Positions 1 through 5,789 are shown, numbered from the stretch's first letter. The stretch: DNA of 5,789 nucleotides from CAZDDA01 sp964568045 (GCA_964568045.1 CAZMOL010000086.1:1-5789), one strand, 5' to 3'. Made by a program: numbers and translations. Notes: generated by a model from the sequence alone, not told the origin.

Positions 1-303
1 TCGGTGCATCGGGTGGCGACCAAGTACCCGAACCTCACCAAGCGGTACTTCGCAAGCCGCGGAATTCAGGTCGAGACGATCAAGCTCTACGGCTCGGTGG
101 AGCTCGCGCCGATCACGGGTCTATCCGAGATGATCGTCGACCTCGTTCAGACTGGGAGGACGCTTGAGGAGAACGGGCTTGTCCCAATGGCCGAGATCGC
201 CAAGGCGAGTGCCCGGCTGATCGTCAATCGGGCCAGTCACAAGATCCGCCTTAACGAGATCGGCGCCCTCATCGGCGAGCTATCGGAGGTGCTGCCATGC
301 TGA
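1..303 (+). CDS. hisG: ATP phosphoribosyltransferase, short form, C-terminal part (5' end outside window)
   Basis: HisG catalyses the first step of histidine synthesis, joining ATP and PRPP to give phosphoribosyl-ATP in the cytoplasm. The first 100 visible residues are open from the window edge, so the gene is cut at its 5' end; the GTG at 4 is internal, not a start. Seen: the conserved VATKYPN stretch (residues 5-11 of the visible part) and the family signature from E34 to L55 (E, five residues, G, then IVDL and TGRTL), which forms part of the PRPP-binding site. The chain ends about 25 residues after the ASARLIVNRAS helix. Long-form HisG carries a further ACT-like regulatory domain of roughly 70-90 residues here, so this is the short form, which in characterised cases works only with the HisRS-like subunit HisZ. 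Its stop overlaps the hisD start by 7 nt. The family call is very secure; the HisZ dependence is inferred. Confidence 0.96.
   Translation, partial: SVHRVATKYPNLTKRYFASRGIQVETIKLYGSVELAPITGLSEMIVDLVQTGRTLEENGLVPMAEIAKASARLIVNRASHKIRLNEIGALIGELSEVLPC
285..290 (+). promoter_or_regulatory. Ribosome binding site of hisD (GGAGGT)
   Basis: A near-perfect Shine-Dalgarno sequence lies inside the 3' end of hisG, six bases before the ATG at 297. It supports that ATG as the hisD start and the 7-nt overlap with hisG. Confidence 0.8.
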
Positions 304-1598
304 GGATTCTAAGGCCGAACGATCCGACGGACGTACAGGTAGTCGCCAAACTGATGGACAGGTCGTCCAATGAGACGGCCGTGGAGCCCCGAGTACGAGA
401 GATCCTACAGGCGGTGCACGAAAACGGAGACGAGGCGCTTCTTGCGTTAACCAAGAAATTCGATGGGGTCAGTCTCTCGCCTGACGAGCTAAAGGTCACC
501 GAACGGGAGATAGAAGCGGCCGCCGAAGCGTTGGAACCTACCGCCAAAGCGGCCATTGATGCGGCGAGGGTACGGATCGAGGCCTTCCATCAGCATGAGA
601 TTCGAGAATCCTGGCAGGTCAAGCAACAGGACGGCACGAGGTTCGGCCAGTTGGTGCGACCACTTGAGGCGGTCGGGATCTACGTGCCGGGTGGGGAGGC
701 GCCGTATCCTTCGACGGTGTTGATGAACGCGGTTCCTGCGGTCCTGGCCGGTGTGAGTAGAATCGTCGCGGTCACTCCGCCCAGGAGAGACGGGAGTATA
801 CATCGGTCCGTGCTTTTCGCTGCGGCACTGTGCGGCATCAAGGAGATCTATCGGATCGGCGGGGCCCAGGCGATCGCCGCCCTCGCCTATGGCACGGCCA
901 CGATTCCCAAGGTCGACAAGATCGTCGGTCCGGGCAATGTGTACGTGAACGTCGCCAAGCGGCTGGTCTTCGGCGAGGTCGCCATCGATTCCCTGGCCGG
1001 GCCAAGCGAGATCGCCGTGCTGGCTGATGGAGACGCCAATCCGGCGTACATCGCTGCCGATCTTCTCTCGCAGGCCGAACACGACGCACTGGTGACAGCG
1101 TTTCTCGTTACGCCATCGCACAGCCTGGCCGAAGAGGTGAATGGGCAGATCGACCGACAGATCGGTGATTTGAGCCGGAAGGAAGTGATCTCCGTCTCTC
1201 TTGAAGGCCGAGGTGCGATCCTCGTCGTCGACGATCTGGAGGAAGGGATTGCGCTTGTCAATCGGATTGCGCCGGAACACCTGGAGGTGATGGTCGATCC
1301 CTCGCTCGACGTGCTTCCGCGACTGCGAAACGCCGGGATGATCCTCTTCGGCGAGTACTCCCCTGTGCCGCTGTGCGACTACGGAGCCGGTCCCAATCAC
1401 GTGCTGCCAACCGGTGGAACGGCGCGCTTTTCCTCGCCGCTCGGTGTAGCCGACTTCGTCAAGCGCACCAATTTCCTACACGCCACCGAAGAGGGCTTGG
1501 AAGCCATTGCCGATCAGGTCGAAACACTGGCCGGGATTGAAGGGTTCACCGCTCACGCTGCCACGGTCAAGGTTAGGAGGGAAGCTGCCGATGGATGA
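297..1598 (+). CDS. hisD: Histidinol dehydrogenase
   Basis: HisD carries out the last two steps of the pathway, the zinc- and NAD-dependent oxidation of L-histidinol to L-histidine via histidinal. The 433-residue product is full length for the family. Seen: the GPGNVYV and AGPSEIAV motifs (residues 211-217 and 234-241), the zinc ligands Q259 and H262 in SQAEHD, the catalytic pair E327-H328 in APEHLE, D361 in LCDYGAGPNH, and H420 near the C-terminus. Q259 and H262 have the same numbering as in the E. coli enzyme, and the others fall within one residue of it. The N-terminal region is also typical, with an RxIL(Q)xVxxxGDEAL-like segment around residues 34-50. The start at 297 has a strong ribosome binding site and overlaps hisG by 7 nt; the 3' end overlaps hisC by 8 nt. 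No key residue is missing. A long antisense open frame lies inside this gene but is a coding shadow. Confidence 0.98.
   Translation: MLRILRPNDPTDVQVVAKLMDRSSNETAVEPRVREILQAVHENGDEALLALTKKFDGVSLSPDELKVTEREIEAAAEALEPTAKAAIDAARVRIEAFHQHEIRESWQVKQQDGTRFGQLVRPLEAVGIYVPGGEAPYPSTVLMNAVPAVLAGVSRIVAVTPPRRDGSIHRSVLFAAALCGIKEIYRIGGAQAIAALAYGTATIPKVDKIVGPGNVYVNVAKRLVFGEVAIDSLAGPSEIAVLADGDANPAYIAADLLSQAEHDALVTAFLVTPSHSLAEEVNGQIDRQIGDLSRKEVISVSLEGRGAILVVDDLEEGIALVNRIAPEHLEVMVDPSLDVLPRLRNAGMILFGEYSPVPLCDYGAGPNHVLPTGGTARFSSPLGVADFVKRTNFLHATEEGLEAIADQVETLAGIEGFTAHAATVKVRREAADG
1575..1580 (+). promoter_or_regulatory. Ribosome binding site of hisC (AGGAGG)
   Basis: A consensus Shine-Dalgarno lies within the last codons of hisD, ten bases before the ATG at 1591. 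The spacing is slightly long, but this is the only strong site near the junction. It decides the hisC start against an in-frame upstream ATG at 1507, which would add 28 residues unlike the family. Confidence 0.75.
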
Positions 1599-2670
1599 CG
1601 ACGTCCTGAAGCTGATCAAACCCGAGGTGCTGGAGCTTGAGGGCTACAGCGTTGCCACGCCTGCCCACACGATCAAGCTCAATCAGAACGAGTCGCCCTG
1701 GGATCTGCCTGATGCGATCAAGGAGGCGTTCCTTGAGCGGCTTCGATCCGGTACGTGGTCGCGCTACCCGAGTCAGGTTCCGACGGTGCTCCACGACGAG
1801 TTGCGAAGGACTCTCAAACTGCGCCCGGGAATCGACATCCTTGTTGGGAACGGCTCCAATGAACTGATCCAGACGCTGCTGATGTCAAGTGTCGAGCACG
1901 GGAAAAGCGTGGTTGTCCCTGTGCCGACGTTCGCCCTCTATCGTCTGATAGCCACTGTGTTGGGCGCAACGGTTGTCGAAGTGCCGCTCAACAAGGATAT
2001 GACGTTTGACACAGACCGCATCCTCGTGGCGGCAAAGCGCAGCAGGGCAAAAGTCGTTGTTCTGTGTCGGCCCAACAACCCCACCGGCACTGCCATCCCA
2101 TTGGACGGGGTGAAGCGACTCGCTAGCGAGGCGAACGTGCTAGTGGTGGTCGATGAGGCGTATCACGATTTCGCCGACGATAGTGTTGCACCGCTGCTTG
2201 CGGATTACGAAAACCTTGTTATCCTGCGCACTTTCTCCAAGGCAATGCGGGCGGCGGGGTTGCGGATTGGCTATCTCCTTGGCCACGCGGCGCTGGTCAA
2301 ACAGCTTGCCAAGGTGATGCTGCCGTTCAACGTGAGCCTGATGGCACGCGAAGCCGCGCTGGCGATACTGACAAACAGGACTCTGCTGGCTGAAGGTATT
2401 CGGGCAGTCATCAAAGAACGGGACGCGCTGTTTGAGCAACTCCAAACGGTAAAGGAAATCACACCGTTTCCGTCACAAGCCAACTTCATCTGTTTTCGCA
2501 CGCAAGTGCCGGCAAAGGCACTGTACGAAGCACTGTTGGAGAGAGGAATTCTGATTCGGGATGTCAGTGGCTATTCCATGCTCGCCGATTGCCTACGAGT
2601 GAGCGTGGGAACACCGGAGGAAAACCGCGCGTTCATCACTGCGCTTGAAGCAATCATGGAGGAAACATGA
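1591..2670 (+). CDS. hisC: Histidinol-phosphate aminotransferase
   Basis: This PLP-dependent fold-type I aminotransferase converts imidazole-acetol phosphate and glutamate to histidinol phosphate and 2-oxoglutarate. From the ATG at 1591 the product is 359 residues, the usual HisC length. Seen in order: LNQNESPW near residue 30 (substrate-binding N-terminal segment), the RYP at 58-60, GNGSNE (86-91) in the PLP phosphate region, CRPNNPTGT (159-167), the cofactor-contacting D188 and Y191 in VVDEAYHDF, the Schiff-base lysine K217 in RTFSKAMR followed by AGLRIGY, and the carboxylate-binding arginine R336 in CLRVSVGT. The frame stays open back to 1507, but that extension lies entirely inside hisD and looks like none of the family. 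It overlaps hisD by 8 nt and hisB by 4 nt. The 3' third is less GC-rich (about 52% over 2401-2520) than hisD, without other signs of transfer. HisC-like enzymes sometimes act on aromatic amino acids too, but the operon position makes HisC the clear choice. Confidence 0.97.
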   Translation: MDDDVLKLIKPEVLELEGYSVATPAHTIKLNQNESPWDLPDAIKEAFLERLRSGTWSRYPSQVPTVLHDELRRTLKLRPGIDILVGNGSNELIQTLLMSSVEHGKSVVVPVPTFALYRLIATVLGATVVEVPLNKDMTFDTDRILVAAKRSRAKVVVLCRPNNPTGTAIPLDGVKRLASEANVLVVVDEAYHDFADDSVAPLLADYENLVILRTFSKAMRAAGLRIGYLLGHAALVKQLAKVMLPFNVSLMAREAALAILTNRTLLAEGIRAVIKERDALFEQLQTVKEITPFPSQANFICFRTQVPAKALYEALLERGILIRDVSGYSMLADCLRVSVGTPEENRAFITALEAIMEET

Positions 2671-3257
2671 GCGATCGGGAGGCACAACTCAGCAGGAAGA
2701 CCAGCGAGACGGAAATCAGAATGAGGTTGGACCTCGACGGTAAGGGCGAATCCAGGATCACAACCGGAATCGGGTTTCTCGACCACATGCTCACTTCGTT
2801 TGCGGTGCACGGCCTGTTTGACCTCGAACTCGAAGCAAACGGCGACCGCGACGTCGATGACCATCACACGGTGGAAGATGTTGGCATCGTGTTGGGGCAG
2901 GCGATCGGCAAGGCGCTCGGAGAGCGGGTTGGGATTAGGCGGTACGCAACGAGCATCCTCCCCATGGACGAATCGTTGGCGATGGTCGCCCTCGATCTAT
3001 CCGGCAGGAGTGCCTGTCAATTCGACGCCCCTTTGACCGGCAAGATTGGCACCTTTGACGCCGACCTGATCGAGGAGTTCTTCGTTGCGGTCTCCCGGGG
3101 AGGAGACCTCACGCTGCACGCGAAGATCCTCGCTGGGGGCAATCAGCATCACATGGCAGAGACGCTGTTCAAGGCATTCGGTAGGGCGTTGGACGAAGCG
3201 ACACGGATCGATCCGCGGGTTGGAGGCGTGCCATCCAGCAAGGGCAAGCTCGTATGA
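2667..3257 (+). CDS. hisB: Imidazoleglycerol-phosphate dehydratase (monofunctional)
   Basis: HisB removes water from imidazoleglycerol phosphate to give imidazole-acetol phosphate, at a di-manganese site built between subunits of a 24-mer. The 196-residue product is the stand-alone dehydratase; there is no N-terminal HAD phosphatase domain as in E. coli HisB. Seen: the tandem metal motifs of the two half-repeats, FLDHML (37-42) and DDHHTVED (64-71), H151 in LHAKIL, NQHHMAE (159-165), and the C-terminal PSSKG loop (189-193). The ATG overlaps the hisC stop as ATGA, preceded by GGAGGA at 2658-2663 with tight spacing; the stop overlaps hisH the same way. Because the phosphatase domain is absent, histidinol phosphate must be dephosphorylated by another protein, and the PHP gene at the end of the cluster is the obvious candidate. 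Confidence 0.98.
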   Translation: MSDREAQLSRKTSETEIRMRLDLDGKGESRITTGIGFLDHMLTSFAVHGLFDLELEANGDRDVDDHHTVEDVGIVLGQAIGKALGERVGIRRYATSILPMDESLAMVALDLSGRSACQFDAPLTGKIGTFDADLIEEFFVAVSRGGDLTLHAKILAGGNQHHMAETLFKAFGRALDEATRIDPRVGGVPSSKGKLV

Positions 3258-3859
3258 TCGGGATCATCGACTACGGAATGGGGAACCTGGCAAGTGTCGC
3301 GAAGGCGTTTGCCGCCGTGGGTCACCTCGCGCAGATCGTCCGCACCCCGCAGGCGATCACCGATGCCGACAAGCTCATTCTGCCCGGGGTGGGAGCCTTC
3401 GCCACTGCGATGGAGAACCTTCGCCACACGGAGCTGCTGGAACCGCTAGGTGCGGCGGTAGCAGAGGGCAAACCCCTGCTTGGAATCTGTCTTGGAATGC
3501 AGCTTCTGTTTCGGGAAAGCGAAGAACACGGACTGCATGAGGGGCTGGGCGTGTTCGACGGCAGGGTACGCAGGTTGCCGGCCGGGGTGAAGGTGCCGCA
3601 CATCGGCTGGAACCAGGTGCGGATTGCGAGAGAAAGCCCCTTGCTAGAGGGGATTCCCGACAGCTCGTTCTTCTACTTCGTGCAGTCGTATGTTGTCGAT
3701 CCAGGTGATGAAGACCTCATAGTTGGTACGACGGACTACGGTGAGAGCTTTGTCTCAATGGTGGCGCGAGAAAACGTCTTCGGAGTCCAGTTCCATCCCG
3801 AGAAGAGTCAACGGGTTGGGCTCCGGATGCTCAAGAACTTCGGTGATCTCTCGTGTTGA
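3254..3859 (+). CDS. hisH: Imidazole glycerol phosphate synthase, glutaminase subunit
   Basis: HisH is a class I (triad) glutamine amidotransferase that releases ammonia from glutamine and passes it to HisF, its partner in IGP synthase. The 201-residue product is of normal length. Seen: the N-terminal IIDYGMGNL strand-loop (residues 4-12), the oxyanion-region PGVGAF (44-49), the nucleophile C79 in GICLGMQLL, VPHIGWN (114-120) which in this family contacts HisF, and the H181/E183 pair of the triad in QFHPEKS. The start ATG overlaps the hisB stop as ATGA, with only a weak AAGGG at 3240-3244 as ribosome binding site, so re-initiation from hisB is likely. The 3' end overlaps hisA by 7 nt, which gives the protein a terminal cysteine. 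Confidence 0.98.
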   Translation: MIGIIDYGMGNLASVAKAFAAVGHLAQIVRTPQAITDADKLILPGVGAFATAMENLRHTELLEPLGAAVAEGKPLLGICLGMQLLFRESEEHGLHEGLGVFDGRVRRLPAGVKVPHIGWNQVRIARESPLLEGIPDSSFFYFVQSYVVDPGDEDLIVGTTDYGESFVSMVARENVFGVQFHPEKSQRVGLRMLKNFGDLSC

Positions 3860-4441
3860 TCATCCCGGCGATCGATCTCAAAGGCGGCGCCGTGGTGCGG
3901 CTGCACCAGGGACAAGCCGATGAGATCACGCACTATTCCTGTGATCCCGTCTCCGTTGCCCGTGAGTGGAACGAACAGGGAGCGGAGTGGATGCACGTGG
4001 TCGATCTCGATGGTGCATTCTCTGGGTGCCCGAAACACCTGGCCGTGCTCGAGCGGATGGTCGAGGCGATCGATACGCCGATCGAATTCGGCGGCGGGTT
4101 GCGGTCGCTTCCTGACATCGAACAGGCGCTTCGCATCGGCGTTGCCCGTGTGATTCTCGGTAGCGTCGCTTTGACCGACCCGGGACTGATAGCCAAAGTG
4201 GTCAAAAGGTACGGGGAGCGGATCGCCGCAGCGGTCGACGTACGGGAAGGAAAGGTTCGCACGTCGGGCTGGCAGGAGGAATCCNNNNNNNNNNNNNNNN
4301 NNNNNNNNNNNNNNNNNNNNNNNNNNNNNNNNNNNNNNNNNNNNNNNNNNNNNNNNNNNNNNNNNNNNNNNNNNNNNNNNNNNNGCCCTGTACGAACGGC
4401 GATTTACGTTGGCCGAGGCAATTAGCACAGTAGGGAGCTGA
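3853..4441 (+). CDS. hisA: ProFAR isomerase HisA, interrupted by an assembly gap
   Basis: HisA isomerises ProFAR to PRFAR by an Amadori rearrangement; it is a half-barrel-repeat TIM barrel related to HisF. Residues 1-144 are visible before the gap: catalytic D8 in IPAIDLKGG, HVVDLDGAF (48-56), the phosphate-gripping FGGGLRS (79-85), ILGSVAL (101-107), and the second catalytic aspartate D129 in AVDVREGK, then GWQEES. After the N run, 18 codons from 4385 to the TGA at 4439-4441 give the family C-terminus (ALYERRFTLAEA). The two parts sit in different frames if the N run is counted literally, so a straight translation across it gives a false end at 4425. About 80 residues, including the second phosphate motif, are not visible. 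The start is GTG at 3853, giving the usual MLIIPAIDL; a TTG one codon on is possible. The start overlaps hisH by 7 nt. The gene is probably intact in the organism. Confidence 0.95.
4285..4384. other. Assembly gap of 100 Ns inside hisA
   Basis: Exactly 100 ambiguous bases replace the middle-to-late part of hisA. One hundred is a conventional placeholder for a gap of unknown size. The flanking hisA frames are incompatible with a true length of 100, and alignment from memory to typical HisA of about 240 residues suggests about 240 missing bases. Confidence 0.97.
4432..4437 (+). promoter_or_regulatory. Ribosome binding site of hisF (AGGGAG)
   Basis: This purine-rich site sits in the last codons of hisA. 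It is three bases before the ATG at 4441, too close for good initiation, and nine bases before the in-frame ATG at 4447. The spacing favours 4447 as the hisF start. Confidence 0.6.
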
Positions 4442-4446
4442 TGGGG

Positions 4447-5202
4447 ATGCTGGCAAAGAGGATCATTCCCTGCCTGGATGTCGACAAAGGTAGGGTCGTC
4501 AAGGGGATCAACTTCGTGAACCTGGTCGATGCCGGTGACCCGGTGGAGAACGCCCGGCGATACGACGGACAGGGCGCGGACGAGCTCGTGTTCTTGGACA
4601 TCACCGCCTCTGTCGAGGAGCGGGAGATCATGCTCGATGTGGTCAAACGGACACAAAGCGCCGTGTTCATCCCGTTCACCGTCGGCGGCGGAATTCGTTC
4701 CCTGGAGAACATCCGCCGGCTCCTTGAAGCCGGCGCCGACAGGGTCTCCATCAATTCTGCCGCCGTACGACATCCCTCTGTTGTGGGAGAAGCGGCACGG
4801 ACCTTCGGCACCCAGTGCATCGTGGTGGCCATCGATGCCAAGCGATCCGGCGAAGGGTTTGAGGTCACCATCGACGGCGGCCGTACCGCGACCGGCCTAG
4901 ATGCCATTGAGTGGGCCAGGCGGGTCGAAGATCTCGGTGCGGGAGAGATTCTGTTGACGAGCATGGACCGGGATGGGACCAAGGACGGCTACGACCTCCC
5001 GCTGACCAAAGCGGTGTGTGAAGCGATCAATATCCCGGTGATCGCCTCTGGCGGGGCGGGCACGCTTGCTCATCTCTACGAAGCGCTGGTGGATGCAGAG
5101 GCGGATGCGGTGCTTGCCGCTTCGATCTTCCACTTCGGTGAGGTTAGTATCCAAGAAGTCAAGGCGTACCTCGCACAGCGAGGGATTACTGTAAGAACGT
5201 AG
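4447..5202 (+). CDS. hisF: Imidazole glycerol phosphate synthase, cyclase subunit
   Basis: HisF is the TIM-barrel cyclase that combines PRFAR with ammonia from HisH, giving imidazoleglycerol phosphate and AICAR. From the ATG at 4447 the product is 251 residues. Seen: LAKRIIPCLDV with catalytic D11, DELVFLDITAS (45-55), the phosphate-binding TVGGGIRS (78-85), SINSAAV (101-107), the second catalytic aspartate D130 in VVAIDAKR, LLTSMDRDGTKDGYD (169-183) with D176, ASGGAG (200-205) and AASIFHF (224-230). With this start, D11, D130 and D176 carry the same numbers as in Thermotoga maritima HisF. An ATG two codons earlier at 4441 overlaps the hisA stop by one base and is a real alternative, giving 253 residues; ribosome-site spacing and homology favour 4447. 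The high similarity to HisA in fold is expected from their shared origin. Nothing is missing. Confidence 0.98.
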   Translation: MLAKRIIPCLDVDKGRVVKGINFVNLVDAGDPVENARRYDGQGADELVFLDITASVEEREIMLDVVKRTQSAVFIPFTVGGGIRSLENIRRLLEAGADRVSINSAAVRHPSVVGEAARTFGTQCIVVAIDAKRSGEGFEVTIDGGRTATGLDAIEWARRVEDLGAGEILLTSMDRDGTKDGYDLPLTKAVCEAINIPVIASGGAGTLAHLYEALVDAEADAVLAASIFHFGEVSIQEVKAYLAQRGITVRT

Positions 5203-5209
5203 AAAGGAG
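5203..5209 (+). promoter_or_regulatory. Ribosome binding site of the PHP gene (AAAGGAG)
   Basis: A strong site lies in the 12-nt spacer directly after the hisF stop, five bases before the ATG at 5215. It is only two bases from the in-frame GTG at 5212, so it selects the ATG. This is the only junction in the window with a true intergenic spacer and its own leader site. Confidence 0.8.
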
Positions 5210-5214
5210 CCGTG

Positions 5215-5789
5215 ATGATCGATTTTCACACGCACAGTCTGTTGAGCGACGGGGACCTGATGCCGTCCGAGCTGGTCCAGCGAGCGACCGAGGCCGGGTA
5301 TCTGGCAATCGGAATCACCGATCATGTCGATTCCGGCACCCTGGAGTCAACCCTCGCACAGATCACGGTGAGCTGTATCGACATACGTCCCCATTCGGCC
5401 ATCGTTCCCATCCCCGGGGTGGAGATCACCCACGTGCCTCCTGGGATGATCGCTGACCTTGCCACGGAAGCGCGCAAACTGGGGGCAGAACTGGTCATCG
5501 TCCACGGCGAGACGGTGGTCGAGCCGGTACCGCCAGGCACCAACCGCGCTGCCCTGGAAAGCGGCATCGACATCCTCGCCCATCCCGGTCTGATCACGGC
5601 CGAGGACGTCAAGCTCGCCAAGAAGCGGCGCATCTTCCTTGAGATCTGCTCAAGAAGGGGCCACAGCCTTGCCAACGGACACCTCGTCCAGTTGGCCAAA
5701 GCGCTCAAGGCACTTGACCTGTTGGTGATCTCAAGCGATGCGCACAGCCCCGAAGATTTGTTCACCGTAGAACGGCAACGGGCCGTCGG
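5215..5789 (+). CDS. PHP-domain metal-dependent phosphoesterase, probable histidinol-phosphatase (3' end outside window)
   Basis: The frame is open from the ATG at 5215 to the window edge (191 complete codons). It holds a nearly complete PHP domain, the fold used by HisK-type histidinol phosphatases, YcdX and DNA polymerase nucleases, with a trinuclear metal site. Seen: H5 and H7 in DFHTHSLLSDG with D12, H37 in ITDHVDS, E70 in GVEIT, H97 in VHGE, H123 in ILAHPG, E143 in LEIC, and D175/H177 in SSDAH. All expected metal ligands are therefore present. The EICSRRGHSLANGH segment (143-156) looks like a subfamily often annotated as 'histidinol phosphate phosphatase domain-containing protein' (recalled, not searched). 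It follows hisF by 12 nt, with its own strong ribosome site. Inference: it supplies the histidinol-phosphate phosphatase that monofunctional HisB lacks. It appears shorter than classical HisK (about 260-270 residues), so another phosphate ester as substrate remains possible. The domain is secure; the substrate is not. Confidence 0.9.
   Translation, partial: MIDFHTHSLLSDGDLMPSELVQRATEAGYLAIGITDHVDSGTLESTLAQITVSCIDIRPHSAIVPIPGVEITHVPPGMIADLATEARKLGAELVIVHGETVVEPVPPGTNRAALESGIDILAHPGLITAEDVKLAKKRRIFLEICSRRGHSLANGHLVQLAKALKALDLLVISSDAHSPEDLFTVERQRAV

Noticed and set aside
489..1400. Long antisense open frame (303 codons) opposite hisD
   Set aside because: It lies wholly inside a full-length HisD with all catalytic residues, has no recognisable domain, and is the kind of frame that GC-rich coding sequence creates on the opposite strand.
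1507..1590. 28-codon N-terminal extension of hisC
   Set aside because: It overlaps hisD coding sequence, resembles no HisC N-terminus, and a consensus ribosome site at 1575-1580 points to the ATG at 1591.
2401..2520. Locally lower GC in the 3' part of hisC as a sign of recombination or transfer
   Set aside because: About 52% GC over 120 bases against 70% in one GC-rich hisD line is within normal variation along genes; the protein is intact and the junctions are regular.
3089..3108. Perfect 7-base inverted repeat (GGTCTCC / GGAGACC) with a 6-base loop, a possible terminator
   Set aside because: It lies within conserved hisB codons, has no following T tract, and the operon clearly continues. 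It is most likely chance in GC-rich coding sequence.
3085..3540. Second + strand open frame of 151 codons across the hisB/hisH junction
   Set aside because: It is in an alternative frame to two well-supported enzymes, is rich in Arg and Ser as typical of shifted GC-rich frames, and has no domain.
3853..4425. Uninterrupted 190-residue HisA reading through the N run
   Set aside because: The tail after the Ns is in the wrong frame; the true HisA C-terminus is in another frame and ends at 4441.
3808..4773. Antisense open frame of 321 codons spanning the N run
   Set aside because: It crosses hisH, hisA and hisF and is kept open partly by the Ns, which cannot contain a stop. It has no family resemblance.
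1..5789. Search for a novel defence, mobile or RNA-based system
   Set aside because: No direct repeats, inverted terminal repeats, tRNA or structured RNA region, recombinase or unknown gene is visible; coding density is near total and all complete genes are known his enzymes.

Overview
The window is a stretch of a compact bacterial histidine biosynthesis operon. All genes are on the + strand, in the order hisG (3' part only) - hisD - hisC - hisB - hisH - hisA (interrupted by a run of 100 Ns) - hisF - PHP-domain phosphohydrolase (5' part only). Essentially every base is coding. The longest non-coding stretch is the 12 nt between hisF and the PHP gene. No RNA gene, mobile element, CRISPR array, promoter or terminator could be supported. 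The operon promoter and end must lie outside the window.

Region by region: 1-303 is the end of a short-form ATP phosphoribosyltransferase. 297-1598 is histidinol dehydrogenase. 1591-2670 is histidinol-phosphate aminotransferase. 2667-3257 is monofunctional imidazoleglycerol-phosphate dehydratase. 3254-3859 is the glutamine amidotransferase subunit of IGP synthase. 3853-4441 is the ProFAR isomerase, with an assembly gap at 4285-4384. 4447-5202 is the cyclase subunit of IGP synthase. 5215 to the end is a PHP-family metal-dependent phosphoesterase, plausibly the histidinol-phosphate phosphatase. Neighbouring reading frames overlap by 1-8 nt at most junctions, which points to one polycistronic mRNA with translational coupling.

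The enzymes cover the first step (HisG), the ProFAR isomerase (HisA), ring closure (HisH+HisF), dehydration (HisB), transamination (HisC), probably dephosphorylation (PHP protein) and the final oxidation (HisD). Missing from the visible part are hisI/hisE (PRA-CH cyclohydrolase / PRA-PH pyrophosphatase) and hisZ, the regulatory subunit that a short HisG is expected to need.

The organism is a bacterium of moderately high GC, by eye about 55-65% in most stretches. The fixed-size N run suggests a draft or metagenome assembly. Short HisG, monofunctional HisB, a full his cluster and a PHP-type phosphatase fit many non-proteobacterial lineages, including candidate phyla. I cannot name the phylum from sequence alone. 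The region is mostly ordinary core metabolism. The points worth a second look are the PHP gene at the end of the cluster, the short HisG, and the gap that breaks hisA in the wrong frame.
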